A stretch of DNA of 64,000 nt from contig NZ_JAESVA010000003.1 in assembly GCF_020621385.1 (NCBI RefSeq), positions 496,001-560,000 on the forward strand, in the 5' to 3' direction. This DNA is from Acidisoma cellulosilyticum. GTDB lineage: Bacteria > Pseudomonadota > Alphaproteobacteria > Acetobacterales > Acetobacteraceae. The notes under the pieces are model-generated. The model was given only the letters and a program-made list of their open reading frames with translations, was not told the origin of the DNA and ran no database searches. Positions 8,605 through 20,282 of this stretch are shown piece after piece. Position numbers and translations under genes: made by a program. How positions within the stretch are numbered: position 1 is the first letter of the stretch; each line of letters begins with the position of its first letter.

Positions 8605-9966
8605 ATGTCTAACCCCGGCGAGGGCGACCTCACCCCTATCGACGGCCTCAGCCAGCTTGCCGGCTATTTCGAAGCCGGCTGCAAGCCGGCGGAGAAATTC
8701 CGCATCGGCACGGAGCACGAGAAGTTCGGCTTCCGACGCGATGACCTGACCCCCCCGCCCTATGAGCCCGGCGGCATCCGCGCGATGCTGGAAGGGATCG
8801 GCGCGGACGGCTGGTCGCCCATTCTGGATAAGGGCCAGCCCATCGGCCTGACGCGCGACGGCGCCTCGGTCTCGCTGGAACCCGCCGGGCAGTTCGAACT
8901 GTCGGGCGGTCTCTGTCGGACCTTGCATGAAACCAAGGCCGAGCTTGACGCCCATCTGGCCGAGGTCCGCGCCGTTGCCGAACCGCTCGGCCTCGGTTTC
9001 GCGCCGCTCGGCTTTCATCCCCTGGCGACCCAGGCCGAGATGCCCTGGATGCCGAAAGGCCGCTACGGCATCATGCGCCGCTATATGCCCAAGGTCGGGA
9101 CGCGCGGGCTGGATATGATGACCCGCACCTGCACCGTGCAGGTCAATCTCGATTTCGCCAGCGAGACCGACATGGTGCGCAAGCTCCGCGTCAGCCTGGC
9201 GCTGCAATCCTTCGCGACCGCACTTTTCGCCAATTCCCCCTTCTATGAGGGCAAGCCGAATGGCGCGCTCTCCAACCGCGCTTTGGTCTGGACCGATACC
9301 GACAAAGCGCGGTCCGGCATTCCGGCGGTCGTCTTTGAGGAGGGTTTCGGCTTCGAGCGCTTTTCGGATTTCGCGCTCGATGTGCCGATGTATTTCGTCT
9401 ACCGCGACGGCCATTACATCGACACGGCCGGCGCCGCCTTCCGGGATTTCATGGCCGGCAAGCTGCCGGGTCTGGAAGGCCAATACCCGACCATGGGCGA
9501 TTTCGCCGATCACCTGACGACGATCTTCACCGATGTGCGCCTCAAGCGGTTTCTGGAAATGCGCGGCGCGGATGCGGGCTCGCCCGCCATGATGGGCGCC
9601 TTCTCTGCCTTCTGGGTCGGGCTTCTGTATGATGACGCGGCGCTGACCGCGGCCGAGGACCTGGTGCGCGGGCTGACGGCGGCCGACCTCATGGTCACGC
9701 GCGCGGCCGTGCCGACCCAGGGGCTGGACGCCCCCTGGCGGCAGGGCAAGCTGCGCGACCTCCTCAAACCCTTGCTCGCCATCGCGGATAGCGGCTTGGC
9801 GGCCCGTGGGCTGACCAATGCCGATGGCGCGGACGAGCGGATCCATCTGGACCCGCTGCGCGCCATCGCGGAAGGCGGCCCCACCCAGGCCGAGCATTGG
9901 CTGTCCCGATTTAAGGGCGCCTGGGGCGGCGACGTGCGGCCCATCTTCGCGGAAGCCGCGATCTGA
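8605..9966 (+). CDS. gshA: Glutamate-cysteine ligase, GCS2 (plant/alphaproteobacterial) type
   Basis: This enzyme makes gamma-glutamylcysteine, the first step of glutathione synthesis. The 453-residue protein shows the GCS2 blocks FRIGTEHEKFGF, GASVSLEPAGQFELSGG, RYMPKVGTRGLDMMTRTCTVQVNLDF and NSPFYEGKPNG. This type is characteristic of alphaproteobacteria and plants rather than the E. coli GshA type. The glutathione product is needed by the formaldehyde dehydrogenase at 32.6 kb. The gene lies between rsmE and a methyltransferase whose reading frame begins at or near its own stop codon. Confidence 0.94.
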   Translation: MSNPGEGDLTPIDGLSQLAGYFEAGCKPAEKFRIGTEHEKFGFRRDDLTPPPYEPGGIRAMLEGIGADGWSPILDKGQPIGLTRDGASVSLEPAGQFELSGGLCRTLHETKAELDAHLAEVRAVAEPLGLGFAPLGFHPLATQAEMPWMPKGRYGIMRRYMPKVGTRGLDMMTRTCTVQVNLDFASETDMVRKLRVSLALQSFATALFANSPFYEGKPNGALSNRALVWTDTDKARSGIPAVVFEEGFGFERFSDFALDVPMYFVYRDGHYIDTAGAAFRDFMAGKLPGLEGQYPTMGDFADHLTTIFTDVRLKRFLEMRGADAGSPAMMGAFSAFWVGLLYDDAALTAAEDLVRGLTAADLMVTRAAVPTQGLDAPWRQGKLRDLLKPLLAIADSGLAARGLTNADGADERIHLDPLRAIAEGGPTQAEHWLSRFKGAWGGDVRPIFAEAAI

Positions 9967-10772
9967 CCGACAGTTCCGATATTTTCGACCGCGCGGCGGT
10001 CCGCCGTCACCGCGCACGCGCGGCAAGGACGGTTTCCGACGTCGCGCCGGTGCTTGAAGACGTCGCCGACCGGCTGCTGGACCGCGTGACGGAAACGACG
10101 CGGCATTTCACCGCCGCACTCGATATCGGCGGGCGCGGCATCATCGCGCCGCGTCTGCGCGCCATGGGCATCCCGACGGTCGCCATGGACCTCTCTGCCG
10201 AAATGGCCGCACTCAGCGGCGCGCCCTATCTGGCGGCCGACGAGGAGCTGCTGCCCTTCGGGCCGGGCAGTTTCGATCTCGTCGTCGCCAGTCTGTCTCT
10301 GCATTGGGTGAATGATCTGCCGGGCGCGCTGATCCAGATCCGCCGCGCGATGCGGCCGGACGGGCTGCTGCTCGCCAGCCTGCCACTGCTCGGGACACTG
10401 GATGAATTGCGGCGCGCCTTGACCGAGGCCGAGGCCGAATTGCGTGGCGGCGTCAGCCCACGCATCTCGCCCTTCCCCGAGCTCCGCGACTGCGCCGGGC
10501 TTCTGCAGCGCGCGGGCTTCACCTCGCCGGTCGCGGATCAGGAGGAGATCGAATTGCTCTACGGCAATCCGCTGGCGCTGCTGCGCGACCTGCAGGCGGC
10601 CGGTGAGCGCAATGCCATCCGGCAGCGGAGCCATAGGCCCGCACCAGCGGCTTTGTTTCCGTCAGCGCTGATGCGCATGCCGACCAATGCCGAAGGCCGC
10701 CTGCGGGTGACGCTGAAGCTCGGCATGATGACGGCCTGGTCCAGCCCCGGCGCATCAGCGCCGGCGCATTAG
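9963..10772 (+). CDS. BioC/NDUFAF5-like SAM-dependent methyltransferase
   Basis: A Rossmann methyltransferase with FTAALDIGGRGIIAPRL (SAM motif I), LPFGPGSFDLVVASLSLHWVNDLPGALIQI and GLLLASLPLLGTLDELR, the pattern of NDUFAF5 and BioC relatives. NDUFAF5 hydroxylates an arginine of complex I subunit NDUFS7 in mitochondria; the bacterial role is unproven. Homologues begin with a short sequence ending IFDRAAVRRHRARAA, encoded here directly after the gshA stop, but the only initiator-like codon in front is CTG 9963, overlapping gshA (CTGA). GTG 9999 or GTG 10050 are conventional alternatives that lose part of that motif. The TAG stop is formed at the edge of a mobile repeat. Confidence 0.8.
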   Translation: MTDSSDIFDRAAVRRHRARAARTVSDVAPVLEDVADRLLDRVTETTRHFTAALDIGGRGIIAPRLRAMGIPTVAMDLSAEMAALSGAPYLAADEELLPFGPGSFDLVVASLSLHWVNDLPGALIQIRRAMRPDGLLLASLPLLGTLDELRRALTEAEAELRGGVSPRISPFPELRDCAGLLQRAGFTSPVADQEEIELLYGNPLALLRDLQAAGERNAIRQRSHRPAPAALFPSALMRMPTNAEGRLRVTLKLGMMTAWSSPGASAPAH

Positions 10773-10936
10773 AGTCAGTCAGGTTTAGTTGGAAACGCCC
10801 CAGAATCTGTCGCCCGCGGCCTCGTGCCGCGGGTCTACCGGTTCCGGCGCCCATACGCCGATGTGGCGCCGCGGGGGGGTAGGTCCGCGCAACAAGTGCG
10901 CGGATGACGAATTTATCTATTAAAACCTGACCAACT

Positions 10937-10939
<3 letters not shown>
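10770..10939. mobile_element. MITE-like element, family A full copy (170 bp)
   Basis: Bounded by TA at 10770-10771 and 10938-10939. Inside the TAs are imperfect terminal inverted repeats, GAGTCAGTCAGGTTT on the left and AAACCTGACCAACTT on the right (12 of 15 match when inverted). The centre holds the multi-palindromic family A core. There is no coding frame for a transposase. Both neighbouring convergent genes end in it: the methyltransferase stop TAG and the ligA stop TAA each use the flanking TA plus one element base. Confidence 0.75.
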
Positions 10940-14715
<3,776 letters not shown>

Positions 14716-14743
14716 GGCGCCTATCCAGCCACAGGATCGAGGA

Positions 14744-15661
14744 TTAGAACAGCCAGCCGAGGAACCCGCCCGAGGATTTGGGCGGCGGCGTGGTGGTCGG
14801 CGCGGCGCTCACGCTGCCGGTGGCGTTCGTGGTTTCCGCGTCCGAATCGGCGCTATTCTCGGCGCCCGTCTGGCGGCTGATCACGCCCTGCGAGGCCAGC
14901 GCCGAATAAGCGGACTTGTACCAGGTGCTGCCGGGATAATTGAAGGCCAGCACCGCCGTGGTGCGTCGCGCTTCATCCGTCATGCCGAGCTTGAGATAGA
15001 CCTCGGTCAGACGTTCCAGCGCTTCCGCCGTATGGTTCGTCGTCTGATAGTTGTTGATGACGACCTGGTAGCGACCGATGGCCGCGGCATAAAGATGCTG
15101 CTTTTCGTAGAACTTGCCGATGACCATCTCATGCCCGGCCAGCTGATCCTCGCCCAGGTCGATCTTCAGCTGGGCATCACGGGCGTAGGAGCTGTTGGGG
15201 AAGCGGTTGACGACTTCCTGCAGCGCCGTAATGGCATCGGTGGTGGTGGACTGATCACGCTGCACGTCCGAGATCTGCTCGTAATAGCAGAGCGCGCGCA
15301 GGTAATAGGCGTAAGCGATGTCACGATCCGCCGGATGCAGATCGATATAGCGGTTCAGCGCGCTGATCGCGTCGGTGTAATGGCTGCGCAGATATTCGGT
15401 ATAGCCGTGCATCAGCTGCGCATTCGTCGCCCAGGGCGAATAGGGCGTGTTCTGCTCGATGTCGTTAAAGTTGTTAACGGCCGCCTGATAGTCCTGCTTC
15501 TGAATGGCGTTGATGCCATTATTGTAGACGACCTCAGGCGGCAGATGCGCATTGCGGGTCGAAATCTGGGCCGCTGTCGGGCCAGAATTGAACATCCCGC
15601 AGCCGGACAAAGCCGGGGCGAGGATCAGGACGATCGGAAGAATCCGGCGGTGCTGTGACAT
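14744..15661 (-). CDS. bamD: Outer membrane assembly lipoprotein BamD
   Basis: BamD is the essential lipoprotein of the BAM complex that inserts beta-barrel proteins into the outer membrane. From ATG 15661 the protein has a signal peptide ending in the lipobox LSGC (acylated Cys near residue 20), then TPR-like helices (NNGINAIQKQDYQAAVNNF, ALNRYIDLHPADRD, QLKIDLGEDQLAGHEM) and a low-complexity Ser/Thr/Pro tail. The longer in-frame start at 15775 would bury the signal peptide and is rejected. The two porins at 51-54 kb are expected clients. It precedes recN by 28 bases. Confidence 0.93.
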   Translation of the reverse strand: MSQHRRILPIVLILAPALSGCGMFNSGPTAAQISTRNAHLPPEVVYNNGINAIQKQDYQAAVNNFNDIEQNTPYSPWATNAQLMHGYTEYLRSHYTDAISALNRYIDLHPADRDIAYAYYLRALCYYEQISDVQRDQSTTTDAITALQEVVNRFPNSSYARDAQLKIDLGEDQLAGHEMVIGKFYEKQHLYAAAIGRYQVVINNYQTTNHTAEALERLTEVYLKLGMTDEARRTTAVLAFNYPGSTWYKSAYSALASQGVISRQTGAENSADSDAETTNATGSVSAAPTTTPPPKSSGGFLGWLF

Positions 15662-15725
15662 TGTCGGCGACTTATACCATTCCATGGCTTGCGCGAAGAC
15701 CCTTAACGCCTTGGGGCGGAGGCCG

Positions 15726-16301
15726 CTACCGGCTACCGCCGGGAACCCAGGCCACTTCGCGACCCGAACCGGCATTCAGCGCCCGGCTGAGGACGAAAAG
15801 GTGATCTGACAGACGGTTGAGATAGCGGATCGCGAGCGGGTTGACGGGTTCCTGGGCGGCCAGTGCTACGACCAGTCGCTCGGCCCGGCGGGTGATGGTG
15901 CGGGCGAGATGGGCAAAAGCGGCGGCCGGCGTGCCGCCCGGCAGGACGAAGCTGGTCAGCGGCGGCAGGTCCGCGTTCATGGCCTCGACCTCCGCCTCCA
16001 GCCGCAGAATGGCGTTTTCCTCTATCCGCAGACGGCTGCGTGCGGAGGGTTCGTCTCCCTCAGGCGCGCAAAGATCGGCGCCAAGATCGAACAGGTCGTT
16101 CTGGATCAGGCCGAGCATGGCGTCTTCCGTCGGATGGTCCGCCGTATGCAGGCGAATGAGGCCGATGGCGGCATTGGCTTCGTCGACGGTGCCGAAAGCC
16201 TCGACCCTCAGCGCGTCTTTGCGGACACGCGCCCCCGTGCCCAGAGAGGTCATGCCTTCATCGCCGCCGCGGGTCACCACCCGGTCGATCCGGATCGTCA
16301 T
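15726..16301 (-). CDS. Cob(I)yrinic acid a,c-diamide adenosyltransferase, PduO type
   Basis: This enzyme transfers the 5'-deoxyadenosyl group of ATP to cob(I)alamin to make coenzyme B12. The PduO-type N-terminal signature TRGGDEGMTSLGTGARVRKD is present, followed by VEAFGTVDEANAAIGL and the C-terminal ARTITRRAERLVVAL and YLNRLSDHLFVLSRALN helices. At 191 residues it is a normal single-domain enzyme. It is transcribed towards bamD, 64 bases away, and divergently from the ZapE-like ATPase. No other cobalamin gene is in view. Confidence 0.93.
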   Translation of the reverse strand: MTIRIDRVVTRGGDEGMTSLGTGARVRKDALRVEAFGTVDEANAAIGLIRLHTADHPTEDAMLGLIQNDLFDLGADLCAPEGDEPSARSRLRIEENAILRLEAEVEAMNADLPPLTSFVLPGGTPAAAFAHLARTITRRAERLVVALAAQEPVNPLAIRYLNRLSDHLFVLSRALNAGSGREVAWVPGGSR

Positions 16302-16471
16302 GCTCTCTCAGGTCCCAATGCTTGGCCGTCCAAAACGCAGCAAGGCCCGGATAGCCTGCCCGCCGGCCGCTGTCACGCGGGCGCGTCATCACTTACGCCC
16401 AAGGATGGCGCATCGGCCCTCCGAAATGCTGCATTGTGCGGAGGCAAAAGCCGGATTATGTGCGGTGCGGC

Positions 16472-17650
16472 ATGGATGTGTCCGCACCCGAACAGTCCGT
16501 CTTGAGCGGCGCCCCCACGGGGGTCGGGCCGCTGCCCGTCTATCGCTACGTGGTCGCGGAAAAGCGCATCGTGGCGGACCCGGCCCAGGCGGCGGCGGTC
16601 GAGCGGCTGCAGGCCCTTTGGACCAAGCTGCGTCATTACGATCCGCCGGCGCGTCTCGCGCGCAAATCCCTGATCGGGCGCTTTCTGCGCCGCAAGCCGG
16701 TCGATGAAGCGCCGGGGTCCGAGATCAACGGGCTTTACCTCGTGGGCGAAGTCGGTCGCGGCAAGTCCATGCTCATGGACATGTTTTTCGAGACTTCGGA
16801 CGTGCCGCGTCGCCGGCGCATCCATTTCCATGCCTTCATGCAGGAAGCCCATGCCCGCGTCTTCGCCTGGAAGCAGGCGAATCCGGGCGGCGATGACCCC
16901 ATCCCGCCGCTGGCCGACCGCATCGCCGATGAGGCGATCCTGCTTTGCTTCGACGAATTCCAGATCAATGACATTGCCGACGCCATCCTGCTCGGCCGCT
17001 TGTTCGAGGCGCTGTTCGAGCGTGGCGTCATCGTCGTCGCCACCTCCAATACCGTGCCGGATGATCTGTTCCGGGGTCAGCCGGGGCGCGACGCCTTCCT
17101 GCCCTTCATCGCGGTGCTCAAAAGGCATCTGGATGTGCTGGTCCTGGAGGCACAGCAGGATTATCGGCGCCTGCGGCCTAATACCGATGATACCTGGCAC
17201 GTTCCGCCCGGCCCGCAATCGCGCGCCAAGCTGGACGCCGCCTTCGCCGAGCTGAGCCGCAACGCAACCGTGAAGCCGGAGCAGCTGCATGTCATGGGCC
17301 GCGTTCTGCCCGTGCCGCAAGCGGCGGCCGGCGTCGCGCGGTTCAGCTTCCCTGAACTTTGCGCGCGCAATCTTGGTGCCGGGGACTACCTCGCCATCGC
17401 GACCCATTTCCAGGCGGTCATTCTGGACGATATTCCGTTGCTGACGCCTGACAATCACAACGAGGCGCGACGCTTCATCAACCTGATCGACAATCTTTAC
17501 GATCACCGCGTGAAGCTTATCGCCTCCGCCGCCGCGATGCCGGATCAACTTTATCCGACCGGGGATGGTGCGAAAGCCTTCGAACGCACAGCCTCGCGTC
17601 TCATGGAAATGCGGACGGAAGCCTATTTCGCGCTTGCGCATCTGACTTGA
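16472..17650 (+). CDS. zapE: Cell division ATPase ZapE / AFG1 family
   Basis: An AAA+-like P-loop ATPase of 392 residues with LYLVGEVGRGKSMLMDMFF (Walker A), RRIHFHAFMQEAHAR, LLCFDEFQINDIADAI (Walker B with FDEFQ) and IVVATSNTVPDDLF (sensor), the unmistakable AFG1/ZapE pattern. E. coli ZapE associates with the Z-ring; mitochondrial Afg1 works in protein quality control. ATG 16472 is preferred to the in-frame GTG 16436. In alphaproteobacteria this gene often precedes malate dehydrogenase, which is not seen here; instead the gene is followed by a cluster of dispersed repeats. Confidence 0.92.
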   Translation: MDVSAPEQSVLSGAPTGVGPLPVYRYVVAEKRIVADPAQAAAVERLQALWTKLRHYDPPARLARKSLIGRFLRRKPVDEAPGSEINGLYLVGEVGRGKSMLMDMFFETSDVPRRRRIHFHAFMQEAHARVFAWKQANPGGDDPIPPLADRIADEAILLCFDEFQINDIADAILLGRLFEALFERGVIVVATSNTVPDDLFRGQPGRDAFLPFIAVLKRHLDVLVLEAQQDYRRLRPNTDDTWHVPPGPQSRAKLDAAFAELSRNATVKPEQLHVMGRVLPVPQAAAGVARFSFPELCARNLGAGDYLAIATHFQAVILDDIPLLTPDNHNEARRFINLIDNLYDHRVKLIASAAAMPDQLYPTGDGAKAFERTASRLMEMRTEAYFALAHLT

Positions 17651-17675
17651 TTTTTATGGCCGCCCGCGATGACGG

Positions 17676-17704
17676 GTGGATCCGCGCAACGCGTGCGCGA
17701 CGAC
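17676..17704. repeat. Half core of family A repeat
   Basis: The short palindrome GATCCGCGCAACGCGTGCGC followed by GACGAC matches the right third of the family A core. The rest of that core is absent, and a full MITE-like copy begins 10 bases downstream. Confidence 0.5.
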
Positions 17705-17713
17705 CCAAAACCC

Positions 17714-17883
17714 TAGAGTCCGTCAGGTTTAGGTAGAAACGCCACTAAATCTGTCGTGCGCGGGCCCCGACCCGCGCATCTACCCGGCGGAGCAAGCAAT
17801 CGGCCGGCTGGGCGCCGCGGTGGGTAGGTCCGCGCAACAAGTGCGCAGATGACAAATTATCTATTAAAACCTGACAGGCTCTA
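17714..17883. mobile_element. MITE-like element, family A full copy (170 bp)
   Basis: Bounded by TA at 17714-17715 and 17882-17883, exactly the length of the copy at 10770. Its terminal repeats, GAGTCCGTCAGGTTT and AAACCTGACAGGCTC, match at 13 of 15 positions when inverted. The core contains CGCGGGCCCCGACCCGCG and a right arm GTCCGCGCAACAAGTGCGC shared with the 10770 copy. The TAG stop of the minus-strand glycosyltransferase is the right-hand TA plus the last element base. Confidence 0.78.
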
Positions 17884-18981
17884 AGCCCTGAGCCCCTGCG
17901 GCAGACGAGCCGTTGTGAAACCCTTCGGTTTCTGAGCGGATTTGCGCGACGCAATGGGCACCAGATTGTTCAGGAACATGGTGCTCGCCGCCGACCAGGA
18001 GAAGCGCTCCGCGAAGCGGCGGCAGGCCGAGCGATCGGCCGTCAGCGCCGCCATGGCGGCAATCCGCAGATCCTCGTCAAGCTTGCCCACGGCAGGCTCG
18101 ACACCGCCCAGGATGTCGCGCGGGCCGGGCACGGGATAGGCCGCCACGGGCGTGCCGCAAGCCAAAGCCTCCAGCATCACCAGCCCGAACGTATCCGTCC
18201 GGCTGGGGAAGACGAAGACATCGGCCGAGGCATAGGCGCGGGTCAGCGCCGTGCCGGACAGCATGCCGGTGAAGCGCGCATCCGGGTAACGCCGCTGAAG
18301 CCCGGCGCGATCCGGCCCGTCACCGACGACAAGCTTCGATCCGGGCAGATCGAGGGACAGGAAGGCTTCGATATTCTTCTCGACCGCCAGACGGCCGGCA
18401 TAGAGGAAGACCGGCCGCACCAGCCCTTCCGTCTCCTGCCGCAGCTCGGGCGTGAAGCCGGCCGTGTCCACGCCCCGCGTCCAATGGCAGACATTGGCGA
18501 AGCCGCGACCGGACAATTCCTTGATCAGGCTCGGCGTCGCCGCCATGACGGCAGATCCCGCGCCATGGAAGGAGCGGATCCAGCGATAGACCATGCGTTC
18601 GGTCCAGGCGCGCGGAAAGGGCAGCCGGGCCGCCACATATTCCGGAAAACGCGTATGGAAGGACGTCGTGAAGGCATAGCGCTCAACCCGCGCCCAGCGC
18701 CGCGCGGACAGGCCCAGCGGCCCCTCGGTCGCGATATGCAGCGCGTCGGGCTTGAACTCCCGCAGCATCTTATGCAGCCGCTGGCCCGGCAGCAGGGCCA
18801 GGCGGATTTCCGGATAAAAGGGGCAAGGCAGGGTGCGGAAGCGGTCGGGCCCGAAGACCTCGACCTCGATCCCACGGCTGCGCAGCTCGGCCACCAATTG
18901 GCCCAGGCTGCGGACCACGCCATTGACCTGCGGATGCCAGGCATCCGAGATGATGGCAACGCGCTGGGGCCAACCCGTCAT
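17881..18981 (-). CDS. Glycosyltransferase family 4 (GT-B), Agt-like
   Basis: A 366-residue GT-B glycosyltransferase: N-terminal VAIISDAWHPQVNGVVRSLGQL acceptor domain, then the GT4 donor-binding region with FLYAGRLAVEKNIEAFLSL and the E-x7-E-like block PSRTDTFGLVMLEALACGTPVAAYPVPGP. It overlaps the upstream metallophosphoesterase by four bases (ATGA), so the pair is co-translated. This pairing is the arrangement of PlcP and Agt, which replace phospholipids by glycolipids under phosphate starvation in several alphaproteobacteria; that role is inferred from context. A mannosyl- or glucosyltransferase for another lipid or polysaccharide remains possible. The stop codon TAG is formed at the edge of a mobile repeat. 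Confidence 0.85.
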   Translation of the reverse strand: MTGWPQRVAIISDAWHPQVNGVVRSLGQLVAELRSRGIEVEVFGPDRFRTLPCPFYPEIRLALLPGQRLHKMLREFKPDALHIATEGPLGLSARRWARVERYAFTTSFHTRFPEYVAARLPFPRAWTERMVYRWIRSFHGAGSAVMAATPSLIKELSGRGFANVCHWTRGVDTAGFTPELRQETEGLVRPVFLYAGRLAVEKNIEAFLSLDLPGSKLVVGDGPDRAGLQRRYPDARFTGMLSGTALTRAYASADVFVFPSRTDTFGLVMLEALACGTPVAAYPVPGPRDILGGVEPAVGKLDEDLRIAAMAALTADRSACRRFAERFSWSAASTMFLNNLVPIASRKSAQKPKGFTTARLPQGLRA

Positions 18982-19880
18982 GCGGGTATCGGCGCGTTCT
19001 CGGCCAAGGCATCGGCGACCGGTGCGGCAGCGGTCGCCGGCAAGCGGGCCGGAGCGGCCTCGCGCCGGCTGGCGCGGATGACGCTCGGCCAGTCGATCAG
19101 CTCAAAGCGGCCGTCATGATGCTCGACCAGCGCGGTGCAGCTTTCCACCCAATCGCCGGTGTTGAAGTAGCGGGTCTCGCCGATCATGCGCATTTCGGCG
19201 TGATGGATATGGCCGCAGATGACGCCGTCCATTTCGCGGTTGCGCGCCTCCTGGGACAGGGCGACCTCGAAACTGTCGATGAACTTCACCGCCTCCTTCA
19301 CCTGGCGCTTCAGCCAGGCCGAGAGCGACCAGTAGGGGTAGCCGAAATGGCGGCGGCCCCAATTGAACCAGCGGTTGGCGACCAGCGCCACGGTATAGGC
19401 ATGGTCGCCGAGATGGGCGAGGAACTTGGCGTAGCGGACAACGCTGTCGAAGGCATCGCCGTGAATGACGAGCAGCTTCTCGCCCTTGGCGGTGACATGG
19501 ACCGCCTCTTCCATCAGCTTGATGCCGGCGATTTCCAGGCCCAGCGGCAGCCAGGCGCGCACCATCTCGTCATGATTGCCGGGGATATAGATGACCTCGG
19601 TGCCATGTTTCGCGTGGCGCAGGATGGTGCGCAGCAGCGCGTCATGGTGGCGGTCCCAGAACCAGGATTTGCGCAGCCGCCAGCCGTCGATGATGTCACC
19701 GACCAGATACAGCTTCTCGCAACTGGCATCGGCCAGAAACGCGTTCAGCATCTCGGGCTGACTGCCCTTGGTGCCAAGATGCACGTCTGAGACGAAAACT
19801 GCGCGGTAAAGCGGAGCCTTCGGCGATTGTGCCTGGTCCCGCATGGCGCGGGCGGCGATATCGTAAGGCATGTCGTTCAT
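18978..19880 (-). CDS. Calcineurin-like metallophosphoesterase, PlcP / LpxH-like
   Basis: A 300-residue metallophosphoesterase with the full metal-binding set: FVSDVHLGTKGSQPE (D-x-H), YLVGDIIDGW (GDxxD), YIPGNHDEM (GNHD), IHGDAFD and CGHIHHAEM (GHxH), then FNTGDWVESC. It is commonly annotated as UDP-2,3-diacylglucosamine diphosphatase, but the family includes Sinorhizobium PlcP, a phospholipase C induced by phosphate limitation. Tight coupling to a GT4 glycosyltransferase favours the PlcP reading; this is inference. ATG 19880 is chosen over the GTG at 19910; ATG 19871 is also possible. A weak Pho-box-like repeat lies about 65 bases upstream. Confidence 0.87.
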   Translation of the reverse strand: MNDMPYDIAARAMRDQAQSPKAPLYRAVFVSDVHLGTKGSQPEMLNAFLADASCEKLYLVGDIIDGWRLRKSWFWDRHHDALLRTILRHAKHGTEVIYIPGNHDEMVRAWLPLGLEIAGIKLMEEAVHVTAKGEKLLVIHGDAFDSVVRYAKFLAHLGDHAYTVALVANRWFNWGRRHFGYPYWSLSAWLKRQVKEAVKFIDSFEVALSQEARNREMDGVICGHIHHAEMRMIGETRYFNTGDWVESCTALVEHHDGRFELIDWPSVIRASRREAAPARLPATAAAPVADALAENAPIPA

Positions 19881-19944
19881 GGCGCGACTCGCGATCGATT
19901 GTCCGAACACGCATCCGACTAGTCGGTTGAGACCTCACGCCCTA

Positions 19945-19962
19945 GTGACACTTGGATGAACC
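19945..19962 (-). promoter_or_regulatory. Weak Pho-box-like direct repeat
   Basis: On the minus strand the sequence GGTTCAT-CCAA-GTGTCAC has two 7-base units 11 bases apart, the geometry of a PhoB site (CTGTCAT-N4-CTGTCAT), but only 9 of 14 positions match. It lies upstream of the metallophosphoesterase. This could easily be chance. Confidence 0.22.
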
Positions 19963-20041
19963 ACTCAAAACGTCATAATTCCTGCCCTGATAAGGAGGAA
20001 TTGCGCTTCCCAGGCCCTTGGCCGATGCCGTCGCGCGCCTG

Positions 20042-20070
20042 TTACCCTTTTGCCGCGCCGCGCGTATAGT
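20042..20070 (+). promoter_or_regulatory. Candidate sigma-70-type promoter of DUF3553-moaA
   Basis: TTACCC (20042-20047) and TATAGT (20065-20070) are 17 bases apart, giving a good -10 and a poor -35, 30 bases before the DUF3553 start codon. The sigma-70 reading is tentative. Confidence 0.3.
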
Positions 20071-20099
20071 TTCCACAGTCGCAAAGGATAACCGCCTAG

Positions 20100-20282
20100 A
20101 TGGCGAGCCGCCGATTTCTGTTTGTCGAGCCTGGAGCGTGGGTGCGCCATCCCGGCTGCCCGGAATGGGGACCGGGTCAGGTGCAATCCGTCATCGACGA
20201 CCGCATTACGGTGAATTTCGAGGATGCCGGCAAGGTGCTGATCAATGCCCGCGTCGTCAGCCTCGAACTGGTGGATGATTGA
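20100..20282 (+). CDS. DUF3553 small protein
   Basis: A 60-residue protein whose sequence ([20 protein letters not shown], then [15 protein letters not shown]) matches the DUF3553 family, a small all-beta, Tudor-like module related to the CarD/Mfd/UvrD-tail type of RNA-polymerase-binding domain. The function is unknown. It is separated from moaA by a one-base overlap (TGATG), so translation of moaA is probably coupled to it. The short length and the absence of a signal or membrane segment fit a cytoplasmic protein. Confidence 0.83.
   Translation: MASRRFLFVEPGAWVRHPGCPEWGPGQVQSVIDDRITVNFEDAGKVLINARVVSLELVDD

Noticed and set aside
8551-10026. A 491-codon open frame antisense to the glutamate-cysteine ligase
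   Set aside because: No domain motif and it is an exact shadow of a firm gene.
16373-17641. A 422-codon frame antisense to zapE
   Set aside because: Low-complexity His/Gln/Arg-rich translation, no domains, shadow of a firm gene.
18978-19880. Classical LpxH
   Set aside because: Alphaproteobacteria generally use LpxI, and the coupling to a GT4 enzyme favours the PlcP group; kept as LpxH-like only at family level.
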